64,000 nucleotides of DNA from Paraglaciecola polaris LMG 21857 (GCF_000315055.1 NZ_BAER01000115.1:118710-182709), one strand, 5' to 3'; positions 1 to 9,130 are shown, counted from the first letter of the stretch. Notes: a model not told the origin generated them from the letters alone. Translations and numbers: made by a program.

Positions 1-14
1 GAGGTGATCTCCCA

Positions 15-917
15 GTGCAGTCTTTAGAGCAAGCAATTCAAAGCAACCAACTACTATATGCGGGGCTGATCGCCAGCCAGCACAGTGTTGGCGATGGCAT
101 GCCGGTCAATGTCCGTGAGTGTTTGCAGCAACTCAATCGTTGGTCGAATCGGGCTAAACATTTCGCTCATATTCACCAACCAGATGCCAATGCCCTAAAA
201 CGCTTTATTCAGTTTTTTTATCGCGAATTGGCGTTTAGCGGCACACATAATCAAGGTGATTCTTGTCAGCATAGCTTGATGCATGAGGTCATGAGCTACC
301 GCAGTGGCACGCCTGTGACATTGGCGATTGTCTTTAGTAGCCTAGCGAAGCGTCTTGGTTTTAAGGTGAGTTGTATTAATTTCCCTGGTCATTTTCTGCT
401 GCGCTGTGAACTCACCCATACCGCTGATAATGGGCTAGCGGGTTTGCCTGCTGTGCTGGCAGATTGCCAATCTAATAGGCAAAATACCCCGGGCTCCCAA
501 GGGCAATACTTGTTTATTGATCCCCTTGATGGGCGGGTCTTATCAGGGGATACCTTGGAGAAAATGTATTTTAGCGTAATAGAAGATATCGATAATGAAT
601 CTATGCCTAAGGAAGCTCTTGAACCTGCGAGCAGCGATGAAGTTATCGTGCATATGCTGAACCAAATAAAAGCGGCGCTGATTAACGCTAAGCGCTATGA
701 ACAAGCTCTGCGGGCGATAGAGTTATTGATTACTCTGTGTCCAAATAATCCCTATGAACGCCGAGATCGTGGGGTATTACTGCATGAACTGCAATGTCCA
801 CAACTGGCGATCATCGATTATCAGTATTTCATTCGCCAATGCCCGCAAGATCCCGCAGCTACCTTGTTAGCGCATCAGGTTAAACATATGAACACCACGC
901 CACCTGTGATGCATTAA
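15..917 (+). CDS. SirB1-family transglutaminase-like protein with TPR tail
   Basis: The protein has 300 residues. The first two thirds match the SirB1/YchA transglutaminase-like fold: the run from about residue 95 to 135 carries the family pattern of a conserved 'SYRSGTPVTLAIVFSSLA' segment followed by 'NFPGHFLLR'. Residues about 215-285 look like TPR helices ('ALRAIELLITLCPNNPYERRDRG'-type spacing). Its biochemical activity is not established in the family. The start used is GTG at 15, about 10 bases after GAGG at 1-4. The frame stays open to the window edge, so an upstream start outside the window cannot be excluded. It converges on bioA, 18 bases away. The family call is firm; the role is unknown. 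Confidence 0.8.
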   Translation: MQSLEQAIQSNQLLYAGLIASQHSVGDGMPVNVRECLQQLNRWSNRAKHFAHIHQPDANALKRFIQFFYRELAFSGTHNQGDSCQHSLMHEVMSYRSGTPVTLAIVFSSLAKRLGFKVSCINFPGHFLLRCELTHTADNGLAGLPAVLADCQSNRQNTPGSQGQYLFIDPLDGRVLSGDTLEKMYFSVIEDIDNESMPKEALEPASSDEVIVHMLNQIKAALINAKRYEQALRAIELLITLCPNNPYERRDRGVLLHELQCPQLAIIDYQYFIRQCPQDPAATLLAHQVKHMNTTPPVMH

Positions 918-935
918 CTGCTATTGTGCTACGCC

Positions 936-2216
936 CTAAGCTAACACGTCATAAATTGCCTGTGTGAGCTGGCTTAGTTCATTTGGCGTGATGATATAAG
1001 GCGGCATAATGTACACCAGTTTACCGAACGGGCGGATCCACACCCCTGCGGCCACAAATTTGCGCTGCAAAGTAGCGACATCTACCACTGATTTGCATTC
1101 AACCACGCCAATCGCACCTAAAACGCGAACATCGGCAACAACCTCCAAATCTCGGCATGTTGCCAGTTCTTGCTGCAATTGGCGCTCGATGTCAGCGACC
1201 TGAGTTTGCCATTCTCCTGTGGCGATTATGTCTAAACTGGCGTTTGCCACAGCGCACGCAAGTGGGTTGCCCATGTAGGTTGGGCCGTGCATAAATACCC
1301 CAGGGCTACCCTGACAGATCCCCTGTGCAACATCTTCAGTACATAGGGTTGCAGCTAACGTCACATAACCACCGGTTAAGGCTTTGCCTACGCACAGTAT
1401 GTCGGGGCTGACATCCGCATGTTCACAAGCGAACAGTTTACCGGTGCGACCAAAGCCAGTGGCAATTTCATCACATATCAACAGCAAACCGTAGTCATCA
1501 CATAATTGGCGAGCACGTTTTAAATATTCCGGATGATAAATACGCATCCCTCCGGCATTTTGTACTATGGGTTCGAGTACCAGTGCGGCAAGCTCCTTAT
1601 GATGTTGCTGGATCAATTCTTCCAAAGGAGCAATATCGTCTTCGTTCCAAGTTTGGTTAAAACGGGTTTGTGGTGCAGGGGCAAAAATCTGCTGGGCGAG
1701 GGCATCGGTAAACAAAGAATGCATGCCGTTGATCGGATCACATACCGACATAGCGGCAAAGGTATCACCGTGATAGCCATTACGCGGGGTAATAAAGCGG
1801 TGTTTATTCGGACTACCTTGGCAGGCCCAGTATTGCAATGCCATTTTCATGGCGACTTCCACTGACACAGAGCCTGAATCCGCCAAAAACACGCGCTCTA
1901 AACCTGAAGGGGTCATGTTGATTAATTTACGGCATAAATCGATAGCAGGCTGGTGGGTTAGCCCACCAAACATGACGTGAGAGAAATCATCGATTTGGGC
2001 TTTGGCGGCTTGATTTAATTCAGCTCTGCCATAGCCGTGAATAGCAGTCCACCAGGATGAGCAGCCATCGACTAATTTTTCACCGGTCGCTAAATGAATA
2101 TGGACACCTTGGGCGCCAGATACCTGATAACAAGGCAGGGGATCAAGTGCAGAAGTATAAGGGTGCCAAATGTGTTGTTGGTCAAAGGCGAGGTTTGCCT
2201 GAATTGAATCGTTCAA
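936..2216 (-). CDS. bioA: Adenosylmethionine-8-amino-7-oxononanoate aminotransferase
   Basis: This PLP enzyme transfers the amino group of S-adenosylmethionine to KAPA, giving DAPA, the third step of biotin ring assembly in the cytoplasm. It has 426 residues, the usual length. The N-terminus 'FDQQHIWHPYTS' is diagnostic. The cofactor aspartate lies in 'CDEIATGFGRTG' (about D249) and the Schiff-base lysine in 'VGKALTGG' (K278). The start is TTG at 2216-2214. It is preferred because it reproduces the family N-terminus, and no ATG or GTG lies nearby in frame. The gene is divergent from bioB, and its start sits 11 bases from the BirA-type operator, so repression by biotinyl-AMP-BirA is likely. 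Confidence 0.97.
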   Translation of the reverse strand: MNDSIQANLAFDQQHIWHPYTSALDPLPCYQVSGAQGVHIHLATGEKLVDGCSSWWTAIHGYGRAELNQAAKAQIDDFSHVMFGGLTHQPAIDLCRKLINMTPSGLERVFLADSGSVSVEVAMKMALQYWACQGSPNKHRFITPRNGYHGDTFAAMSVCDPINGMHSLFTDALAQQIFAPAPQTRFNQTWNEDDIAPLEELIQQHHKELAALVLEPIVQNAGGMRIYHPEYLKRARQLCDDYGLLLICDEIATGFGRTGKLFACEHADVSPDILCVGKALTGGYVTLAATLCTEDVAQGICQGSPGVFMHGPTYMGNPLACAVANASLDIIATGEWQTQVADIERQLQQELATCRDLEVVADVRVLGAIGVVECKSVVDVATLQRKFVAAGVWIRPFGKLVYIMPPYIITPNELSQLTQAIYDVLA

Positions 2217-2227
2217 AAAGTACCCAC

Positions 2228-2260
2228 TTGTAAAGTTTAAAAATGAAATTAAGTTGACAA
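2228..2260. promoter_or_regulatory. BirA-type biotin operator between bioA and bioB
   Basis: The two half-sites are TTGTAAAGT (2228-2236) and AGTTGACAA (2252-2260), separated by exactly 15 bases. The E. coli BirA operator is TTGTAAACC-N15-GGTTTACAA, so the outer bases and the spacing match. The site covers the likely -35 of bioB and lies just upstream of the bioA start, where it can repress both directions. Confidence 0.88.
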
Positions 2261-2281
2261 TGTGCTAAGCGGACTTAGACT
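2254..2281 (+). promoter_or_regulatory. Probable sigma-70 promoter of bioBFCD
   Basis: The -35 is TTGACA (2254-2259), a perfect match, and the -10 is TAGACT (2276-2281), with a 16-base spacer. The -35 overlaps the right half of the BirA operator. The bioB Shine-Dalgarno AAAGGA follows at 2303-2308, six bases before ATG 2315. Confidence 0.65.
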
Positions 2282-2314
2282 AAGCGCGAATTATTATGAT
2301 GTAAAGGATCAAGT

Positions 2315-3424
2315 ATGTCAGCCAGTGTCAATGCCCTTAGTAACAGCACAACCAGTGATATTCGCCATGACTGGACGTTAGAAGAAGTGAATGCGCTATT
2401 TGCATTACCCTTTAATGATTTAATGTTCAAAGCGCAATGTGCACACAGAGCGCATTTTGATCCGAATTATGTCCAAGTCAGCACGTTATTATCAATTAAA
2501 ACCGGCGCGTGTCCTGAAGATTGTAAATATTGTCCGCAAAGTGCTCGTTATGACACAGGTCTTGAAAAAGAACGCCTGATGGAAATCGAAAAAGTTATCT
2601 TACGTGCTCGTGAAGCCAAAGCTGCAGGCTCAACACGTTTTTGTATGGGCGCAGCTTGGCGTAATCCGAAAGAGCGTGATATGCCTTATGTTACCGACAT
2701 GGTGCGTGAAGTGAAAAAATTGGGTTTAGAAACCTGTATGACACTCGGTATGTTAACTCGTGAGCAAGCAATAGCCCTGAAGCAAGCCGGTCTTGATTAC
2801 TACAATCATAACTTGGATACCTCACCGGAGTTTTACGGCGACATTATTACCACACGTACCTATCAAGACCGTTTGAATACCATAGGCAATGTACGTGAAG
2901 CCGGCATGAATGTTTGCTCTGGCGGTATCGTTGGTATGGGCGAAACGGGTTCTGACCGTTCAGGTTTGCTGATGCAATTGGCTAATTTAGATCACCATCC
3001 AGAAAGTGTGCCGATTAACATGTTGGTCAAGGTTAAAGGGACACCCATGGAGAATGTCGAAGATTTAGATTACTTCGAGTTTATTCGTACCATAGCGGTT
3101 GCACGTATCATTATGCCTAAGTCGTTTGTGCGTTTATCAGCAGGGCGTGAAGCCATGAATGAGCAAATGCAAGCCATGTGCTTTATGGCGGGTGCGAATT
3201 CGATTTTCTACGGTTGTAAGTTGTTGACCACCTCGAATCCCGAAACCCATGAAGACGTGACTTTGTTCAAAAAGCTCGGTATCAATGCCAAGCAAACTCG
3301 TGAATTTTCCGATGAAGCCCATCAAGCAGCCTTAATGGAAGAAATTCAAAGTAAAGAAACGTCACAAACCGCAGATTTATTTTATGATGCGACTCAGAAA
3401 AAAACTGAGACAGTAAGCGCTTAA
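2315..3424 (+). CDS. bioB: Biotin synthase (radical SAM)
   Basis: This enzyme inserts sulfur into dethiobiotin, the last step of biotin synthesis. The radical-SAM cysteines are C66, C70 and C73 in '[10 protein letters not shown]', and further family blocks such as '[13 protein letters not shown]' and 'KVKGTPM' are present. At 369 residues it is slightly longer than the E. coli enzyme, with extra residues at both ends. The ATG at 2315 has a good Shine-Dalgarno (AAAGGA). It is first in bioBFCD, and its stop TAA overlaps the bioF start by one base (TAATG), implying translational coupling. Confidence 0.98.
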   Translation: MSASVNALSNSTTSDIRHDWTLEEVNALFALPFNDLMFKAQCAHRAHFDPNYVQVSTLLSIKTGACPEDCKYCPQSARYDTGLEKERLMEIEKVILRAREAKAAGSTRFCMGAAWRNPKERDMPYVTDMVREVKKLGLETCMTLGMLTREQAIALKQAGLDYYNHNLDTSPEFYGDIITTRTYQDRLNTIGNVREAGMNVCSGGIVGMGETGSDRSGLLMQLANLDHHPESVPINMLVKVKGTPMENVEDLDYFEFIRTIAVARIIMPKSFVRLSAGREAMNEQMQAMCFMAGANSIFYGCKLLTTSNPETHEDVTLFKKLGINAKQTREFSDEAHQAALMEEIQSKETSQTADLFYDATQKKTETVSA

Positions 3425-4638
3425 TGGCCTTTGAATTTATTCAAGCAGCGCTTGCTGAGCGGCGCAAAGACAACTTGTTTCGCCAAGTTACCACCTTAGA
3501 CTCTGCGCTAGGTGCGTTAATTGAAGTGGACGGCCAGTACTACCTAAATTTCTCCAGTAACGATTATCTCGGAATGCGTCAATCCACTGCTGTCATGCAG
3601 GGCTGGATAGACGGCATTGGTCAATTTGGCGGAGGCAGTGGTGCTTCTCCTTTGGTCACTGGGCATACTTTGGCTCATCAAGCGTTGCAGGAGCATCTTG
3701 CGCACAGTTTGAATCGTGACGCTGTGCTGTTGTTCAATTCAGGTTTTGCGGCTAATCAAGGGCTATGCCAAGCACTATTTCAATCCCCCATCAGTCAAAA
3801 GAATACACATGAGGGGCATATTGTTGCAGACAAATTAATGCATGCCTCATTGCTAGACGGTGCCATGAGCAGCGACACTACCTTGCGTCGCTTCAGCCAT
3901 AATGACAGTGCGCATCTGCAACGGCTGTTAGCTAAAATTCATGCAGGTGCTGAGGGTAAAACCCAAGATATTTTGCTGGCCACCGAAGGTGTGTTCAGTA
4001 TGGATGGCGACGAAGCGCCTTTACAGGAGCTGGCCGCTATCAGTGCGCAGCATAATGCGTGGTTAATGGTGGATGATGCCCATGGTTTTGGGGTGCTGGG
4101 CGAAACAGGCATGGGTGCCCTAGAGCAGCATGGATTAAATCAACAACACGTGCCTGTGTTAATGGCCACCTTTGGTAAAGCGATTGGCACTGCTGGGGCG
4201 TTTATTGCGGGCAGCCAAGAGCTAATCGACTATTTAACCAACTTTGCGAAGCATTATATATACAGTACGGCCATGCCGCCTGCGCAAGCAGTGGCAACAC
4301 TGGCGAGCCTGCAAGCGATACAGCAAAGTGATCAGCGTGCATTGTTGCAAGATAATATTAGCTACTTTCGTCAGTTAGCTAATGCCGAGGGTATTGTGTT
4401 AACCCCATCAATGACCGCCATTCAACCCATTATTATTGGCAGCCCAGAGCGCACGGTTTGTATCAGTCAAGGGTTACGTAAGATGGGGCTGTGGGTAAGT
4501 GCGATCCGCACCCCAACTGTACCCAAAGGAACCGACCGGTTGCGCATTACATTAAGCGCAGCTCATCATAAAAAAGATATTCAGGCATTGGTTGACGGCT
4601 TGACGTTAGTCATGGGCGATGATGCTTATGGGGCATAA
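3424..4638 (+). CDS. bioF: 8-amino-7-oxononanoate synthase
   Basis: This PLP enzyme condenses pimeloyl-ACP with alanine to give KAPA. It has 404 residues. Visible motifs are 'FSSNDYLG' near residue 43, the glycine-rich 'GGGSGASPLVTG' (69-80), 'VDDAHGFGVLGETG' (216-229) and the PLP lysine in 'ATFGKAIGTAGAF' (K252). Its ATG shares the A of the bioB stop codon, and no independent Shine-Dalgarno is obvious, so it probably depends on bioB translation. Its 3' end overlaps the first candidate start of bioC. Confidence 0.97.
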   Translation: MAFEFIQAALAERRKDNLFRQVTTLDSALGALIEVDGQYYLNFSSNDYLGMRQSTAVMQGWIDGIGQFGGGSGASPLVTGHTLAHQALQEHLAHSLNRDAVLLFNSGFAANQGLCQALFQSPISQKNTHEGHIVADKLMHASLLDGAMSSDTTLRRFSHNDSAHLQRLLAKIHAGAEGKTQDILLATEGVFSMDGDEAPLQELAAISAQHNAWLMVDDAHGFGVLGETGMGALEQHGLNQQHVPVLMATFGKAIGTAGAFIAGSQELIDYLTNFAKHYIYSTAMPPAQAVATLASLQAIQQSDQRALLQDNISYFRQLANAEGIVLTPSMTAIQPIIIGSPERTVCISQGLRKMGLWVSAIRTPTVPKGTDRLRITLSAAHHKKDIQALVDGLTLVMGDDAYGA

Positions 4639-5551
4639 AGCAATGCACGGGACTGCAATGGTCAAACATGTAGATGAGCGGCCAATGGTGAACCCAGTAA
4701 ATAGCGTAACGCTTGAACGGCGTCTTAAGTCACGTATCGCCATGCAGTTTAGTCGAGCCGCGACGCGCTATGATAACGCAGCGCAGGTGCAAATTGATAT
4801 TGCTGATGACGCAGTGGTTTTGTTTACTGAGCACACTAAAAATGACCTAACAAAATTACCTCGCCGAGTGCTCGATATTGGCTGCGGGACGGGCCGGGTG
4901 ACGCGGCAGTTGGCGGAAACTGGGGTTAATAAAGCGCAAAATATTTTGGCCATGGACCTAGCCTTCGGCATGTTACAACATGCCGAACAAGCCTGGGAAC
5001 AGCCAATCAGTGGGCAATCAGCACCGCAGCTATCAACTATCTGTTGGTTACAGGGTGACGCTGAACACATCCCTTTGGGGGATAATACGCTTGAAGGGGT
5101 ATTTTCATCCATGGCGCTGCAATGGTGTAAAGACCGAACTCAGGTATGCCATGAAATTAATCGAGTGTTGGTCAGTGGCGCACGTGGTGTACTGGCAATT
5201 ATGTGTGCAGGCTCAATGCATGAACTCGATACCTGTTGGCAGCATATTGATCATACGCGGCAAATTAATCATTTCGCGTCAGCCCATGATTGGGCAAGTT
5301 CAGCTGAAAAAGTAGGTTTACAGGTGAAAATGCAGCAAAAAAACTATGTGACCTGGCACGCAGATGTTCGCACGCTGCTTGGCTCAATGAAACAGATTGG
5401 CGCCAATGTCGTCACTGGTAATGGCCAGAAAAAAACCATTAGCCGTCCCACATTACATACCCTCGAGCAATATTATCAAGAGCAATTCGGCAGCCACCAA
5501 GGCTTGCCTTTGACCTACAGTGTGTGTTTTTTACAGATCACAAAACCCTAG
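4619..5551 (+). CDS. bioC: Malonyl-ACP O-methyltransferase
   Basis: This SAM-dependent methyltransferase methylates malonyl-ACP so that the fatty-acid machinery can build the pimeloyl chain of biotin. The SAM-binding motif is 'VLDIGCGTGRVTRQLA' (about 84-99 from the first start), followed by 'GDAEHIPLGDNTLEGVFSSM'. The longest frame (310 residues) has an N-terminal extension compared with E. coli BioC (about 250). Homology starts near 'IAMQFSRAATRYD', and several ATGs lie between 4619 and 4687, so the true start is uncertain. The frame overlaps the end of bioF by 20 bases if the first ATG is used. Confidence 0.93.
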   Translation: MMLMGHKAMHGTAMVKHVDERPMVNPVNSVTLERRLKSRIAMQFSRAATRYDNAAQVQIDIADDAVVLFTEHTKNDLTKLPRRVLDIGCGTGRVTRQLAETGVNKAQNILAMDLAFGMLQHAEQAWEQPISGQSAPQLSTICWLQGDAEHIPLGDNTLEGVFSSMALQWCKDRTQVCHEINRVLVSGARGVLAIMCAGSMHELDTCWQHIDHTRQINHFASAHDWASSAEKVGLQVKMQQKNYVTWHADVRTLLGSMKQIGANVVTGNGQKKTISRPTLHTLEQYYQEQFGSHQGLPLTYSVCFLQITKP

Positions 5552-5609
5552 ACTCACTACTTCAAGCTATTGAGTAAAGCCAAAAACCCTCAAATTAAGG
5601 AAATGCGTC

Positions 5610-6353
5610 ATGTCGCTTAATAACGCTCAACAACCCAGTGTACAACATGCATTTTTTGTTACCGGTACGGATACCGAAGTGGGTAAAACCTTCGTGAGCT
5701 GTGCCTTACTTGCCGCGTGTCGCGATATTGGACTATCCACCGCAGCATATAAGCCGATATCGGCAGGTTGTGAGCGCACCACTTTGGGTTTACGCAACGA
5801 AGATGCCTTACAGCTTCAGCTGGCGAGTAGCCTAGTGCTTGATTACGACGAGGTGAATCCCATTGCCTTTGAAAAGCCGATAGCCCCGCACTTAGCTTGT
5901 GCGAAAAAAGTCGCATCGGGTGACGGTACCTTCATCGAGTTACATGATATTAATCTGGGTTACCAGCATTTGGTTGATAAACAAAGTGATGTGCTGTTGG
6001 TCGAAGGGGCAGGTGGTTGGCGCTTACCTCTGGGTAAAAACAGTGAAGGGTATGAGCAATATTTGTCTGATTTTGCTGTGGCACACAAGCTAGCGGTTAT
6101 TTTAGTGGTGGGCATGCGGTTAGGCTGTGTGAATCACGCCTTATTAACGGCACAAGCCATTGAACAGGACGGACTGATTGTGGTGGGTTGGGTTGCTAAT
6201 ATGCTTGAGCCTGATATGCCCTTTTTGGAAGAAAATATTCAGAGTTTGCAAAACTTGTTGCAGGCTCCTTTACTGGGGCGTGTGCCAAGGGCATCAGCGC
6301 CTGAGGATGTAAAAGCGTGTTTTGGATTGCAGGCACTAGGCCTGATTACTTAG
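5610..6353 (+). CDS. bioD: Dethiobiotin synthetase
   Basis: This ATP-dependent carboxylase closes the ureido ring of DAPA to give dethiobiotin. It has 247 residues. The P-loop is 'GTDTEVGKT' (19-27), and the conserved 'VEGAGGWRLPL' block lies near residue 133. It is last in bioBFCD, 58 bases after bioC, with its own Shine-Dalgarno (AAGGA) eight bases before the ATG. No clear intrinsic terminator follows. Confidence 0.97.
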   Translation: MSLNNAQQPSVQHAFFVTGTDTEVGKTFVSCALLAACRDIGLSTAAYKPISAGCERTTLGLRNEDALQLQLASSLVLDYDEVNPIAFEKPIAPHLACAKKVASGDGTFIELHDINLGYQHLVDKQSDVLLVEGAGGWRLPLGKNSEGYEQYLSDFAVAHKLAVILVVGMRLGCVNHALLTAQAIEQDGLIVVGWVANMLEPDMPFLEENIQSLQNLLQAPLLGRVPRASAPEDVKACFGLQALGLIT

Positions 6354-6444
6354 GGCGTAAAATTTAAGCGCTAAAACGTTCACTATTTATTTCATCCGTT
6401 TAGTCAGTACTTTGATACCTGACATAAGGATTGTGTCGTTCTTT

Positions 6445-6466
6445 AAAATGACAATCTGGTCATACT
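6445..6466. promoter_or_regulatory. CusR/CopR-like box upstream of the truncated response regulator
   Basis: AAAATGACAATCTGGTCATACT carries the symmetric core TGAC-N6-GTCA. It closely resembles the E. coli Cus box AAAATGACAA-N2-TTGTCATTTT, with the left half identical. It lies 61 bases before the ATG of the response-regulator remnant, the usual place for autoregulation by such a regulator. The site appears to have outlived the regulator. Confidence 0.6.
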
Positions 6467-6526
6467 TGTTGCGAGTGCAAGGCTTCAGGTGGGATACTTT
6501 CATCGGTCGTTAGGGACACACACTGA

Positions 6527-6799
6527 ATGAAAATACTGCTTGTCGAAGACGAACAAAAAATAGCTGATTTTATCTGTGCAGGCTTGGGCGCAAAAAGCGT
6601 TAATGTCTCCCATTGCATTGATGGTAATCAAGGCTATGAATTTGCATGTAAACATACCTATGACGCGATTATTCTCGACATTATGCTTCCGGGACGTGAT
6701 CGCCTAGATATACTGCGTTCTTTTCGCCGAGCGGGAGTTAATACCCCCGTTATCCTGCTTACTGCCCGCAACGAACTAGGTGATCGTGTTCAGGGCTAA
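6527..6799 (+). pseudogene. Truncated OmpR-family response regulator (CusR/CopR-like receiver)
   Basis: Only 90 residues of a receiver domain remain. Acidic pocket E7/D8, phospho-acceptor D51 ('AIILDIMLPGRD') and the conserved 'ILLTAR' are present. The frame stops at TAA directly after 'NELGDRVQG'. The rest of the receiver (including the conserved lysine) and the whole winged-helix DNA-binding domain are missing. At that point the sequence passes straight into macB homology in another frame, so a deletion has fused the two genes. The Cus-like box upstream supports a former metal-responsive regulator. It is almost certainly non-functional as a transcription factor. Confidence 0.85.
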
Positions 6800-7678
6800 T
6801 GTGGCTATTCGTTATTCCAGTGAAACGGTTACCGGTTCAGTGCAAGGGGTAGGTAGTGAGTATTTCCGTGTTCGGGGTTACAGTTTGGCCCAGGGGCAAT
6901 ATTTTACTGAAGACAGTATTGAGACCTTAGCCCAAGTCGCTGTGATTGACGCAAACACCGAACAAGCACTCTTCTCGCAAGGCCATGCACTGGGCAATGT
7001 TATTTTTCTCGGTCAACTTCCTGTGCGCGTTATTGGCGTGACACAACCGATTCAAAGTGTGTCTGACAACAGTGATGAACTCAATGTTTGGCTGCCTTAT
7101 ACGACTGTGTCTGGGCGTATATTTCGGCAAAATTATGTCAGTGATATCACGGTAAGAGTCGGCGGAAATGTTGCCAGTGATGTGGCGGAACAAGGGATTA
7201 TCCGTTTACTGAGCATGCGTCACGGCACGGTTGATTTTTTACTATTAACACAGACACAGTGCGCAAAAGTATTGCTAAAACATCTGAAACCATGACCTTG
7301 CTTATTTCTGCCATCGCGTTCATCTCGTTATTAGTAGGAGGAATTGGCGTGATGAATATCATGCTAGTGTCTGTCACAGAACGAACCCGCGAAATAGGTA
7401 TACGCATGGCAGTAGGCGCTAGGCAAACCGATATCATGCGCCAGTTTTTAATCGAAGCTGTGTTGGTCTGTTTCTGTGGTGGGGCATTAGGCATCGGACT
7501 GGCCTATCTAATCGGTGTGATTTTTACATACACCAACAGTGATTTTCAGATGATTTATTCGAGTTCATCTATCCTTGCCGCGTTTGTCTGCTCAACCTTG
7601 ATTGGCATTTTGTTTGGTTATATTCCAGCCCGCAATGCAGCAAAACTTAACCCTGTTGATGCGCTATCCAGAGATTAA
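6780..7678 (+). pseudogene. 3' remnant of macB (MacB/FtsX-type ABC permease)
   Basis: Two overlapping frames together match the C-terminal half of MacB, the inner-membrane ATPase/permease of MacAB-TolC-type efflux. The first (6780-about 7240) is periplasmic core, with 'VWLPYTTVSGRI' and '[11 protein letters not shown]'. The second (about 7241-7678) contains the FtsX permease part, with '[20 protein letters not shown]' and the closing '[17 protein letters not shown]'. Adding one T to the six-T run at 7235-7240 restores a single frame ('[12 protein letters not shown]'). The ATPase domain, first membrane segment and first part of the periplasmic domain are gone, replaced by the response-regulator fragment. 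Confidence 0.88.
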
Positions 7679-7829
7679 TCAAAACACACAATGTTATCCT
7701 TGTAGCGACAGTGCGAAATTAAGATAACCGCCTTTTTAATTAAGGTGGCGGCTACTTTTTCTGATTTTCTCGCAGCCGATTGGCGCTGGTAAGTGCCCTT
7801 AAATACAGGCTGATTTAGACTCTCGGCTA

Positions 7830-8636
7830 TCATTGCCACATAAATGCAGATATTTTTTTGTCAAACAACAATCCGCTAAACACTTTTACGGCGGGTGTAT
7901 TTTGGGCAATGCTTGCGCCAAAACACACATGAAGCGGTAACAAGTGTTCTTCCCTGGCGTGACTTTCTCGAGCGGAGGGGGCGGTTTCCCAGTCGATTAA
8001 GTGCTGTGTGCTTTGTCCTAAGTTTTTGTCTGTTAGGGCATTTGTTAGCCAGTTGTCAAAATTTAGGCTGTCTTGATTGCTTCCATTAAAATGATGAAAT
8101 GACATGCCTGAACCAATGATTAATACGCCTTGCTCTCGCAGTGAACTCAAGGCTTGACCTATTTTTATGTGTTGTAAGGGGTCGAACGAACGCACCAATG
8201 AGACCTGCACCACTGGGACGTTTGCCTTAGGGTACATCAACATTAATGGTACAAATGTACCGTGATCATAACCACGCTCAGGATCTATTGCGTAATCAAT
8301 GTCGTTGGCAGCAAATAAACGGCCAATGTGACGAGCAAGCTCAGGTTGACCGGGTGCCGGATACTGATATTGGTAAGTTTCTTGGGGAAAGCCGCCATAG
8401 TCATAAATCATCCCCGGATTGGCGGATGAAGAAATACTCACTAGGTTTGATTCCCAGTGTGCGCTAATGATCACCAGCGCTTTAGGTGGCTGTATTGTTC
8501 GGGGGATTTGGCCTAAAAATGCGATGAGTTCTTTATGTTGCTCCTCACCCATAAGCGGCAATGGACCGCCACCATGGGGAATATAAAGTATTGGCATCAA
8601 TGAAGAAGGCACTATATTTTCAGTGGGGATACTCAT
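7830..8636 (-). CDS. LigB/DODA-type class III extradiol dioxygenase
   Basis: This is a non-haem metal enzyme family that opens catechol-type rings (the DOPA 4,5-dioxygenase / YgiD group). It has 268 residues, the usual size. Putative metal ligands are H21 in 'YIPHGGGPLPLMG' and H60 in 'IISAHWES', with further histidines in 'GYDHGTFVPLMLMYP' and 'MSFHHFNGS'. The ATG overlaps the DoxX stop by four bases (ATGA), so the two are one operon. A LysR regulator is divergent. The natural substrate cannot be read from sequence; quinone or catechol detoxification is a reasonable inference. Confidence 0.85.
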   Translation of the reverse strand: MSIPTENIVPSSLMPILYIPHGGGPLPLMGEEQHKELIAFLGQIPRTIQPPKALVIISAHWESNLVSISSSANPGMIYDYGGFPQETYQYQYPAPGQPELARHIGRLFAANDIDYAIDPERGYDHGTFVPLMLMYPKANVPVVQVSLVRSFDPLQHIKIGQALSSLREQGVLIIGSGMSFHHFNGSNQDSLNFDNWLTNALTDKNLGQSTQHLIDWETAPSARESHAREEHLLPLHVCFGASIAQNTPAVKVFSGLLFDKKISAFMWQ

Positions 8637-8992
8637 TGGGTGATGACTCCTTTACGGCGATTATGGATGATGTTTATCAACAATAACGACAAAACAATTG
8701 CAGGTACGGCATTGGCAACCGCGTCGTATACGAGATGGAAATACAGTGCGCCTGCCATTATGATTAACAACCCACTGGCGGCTGAAATGCTGAGTTTTTT
8801 AAGCCAAATTCCAATTGCACCTGCCAGTTCGCTTGCTCCGATAAAATAGCCAAACCAAACAGGTAAACCCATTGCTGCAAATGACATGTGCATTTGCTCA
8901 ACACCGGCTAACTTGGCAATACCCGCCGCCGCGAACGCCATTGTTGCTAACCCTAGTGATGCGTACAGCCCATATTTTCTAAATTTACTCAT
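8633..8992 (-). CDS. DoxX-like four-helix membrane protein
   Basis: The protein has 119 residues with four predicted membrane helices and the DoxX-family pattern: 'AGIAKLAGVEQMHMSFAAMGLP', then 'GYFIGASELAGAIGIW'. DoxX proteins are linked to thiol/quinone redox chemistry, but this one has no assigned function. It is first in a two-gene operon with the extradiol dioxygenase (4-base overlap) and divergent from the LysR gene, which probably controls it. Confidence 0.85.
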   Translation of the reverse strand: MSKFRKYGLYASLGLATMAFAAAGIAKLAGVEQMHMSFAAMGLPVWFGYFIGASELAGAIGIWLKKLSISAASGLLIIMAGALYFHLVYDAVANAVPAIVLSLLLINIIHNRRKGVITQ

Positions 8993-9092
8993 GTGTTTCT
9001 CCTACAAAATTAAATTAAAACTAAGTCGTTTCTCAGTCCGTGAGAGAAGATTAGACTGATGGTTAGTTAATTAATATTGAATGTTTGTGAAG

Positions 9093-9119
9093 AACTTATA
9101 AACTAATACTTTATAAGTT
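9093..9119. promoter_or_regulatory. Palindromic operator candidate upstream of lysR
   Basis: This is a perfect inverted repeat, AACTTATAAA (9093-9102) and TTTATAAGTT (9110-9119), around a 7-base centre. It contains a T-N11-A core (TTATAAACTAATACTTTATAA is its middle, read across the centre). It ends two bases before the lysR Shine-Dalgarno (AGGAG 9121-9125), so a bound regulator would repress lysR and could activate the divergent doxX operon. Confidence 0.7.
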
Positions 9120-9130
9120 AAGGAGTGACT

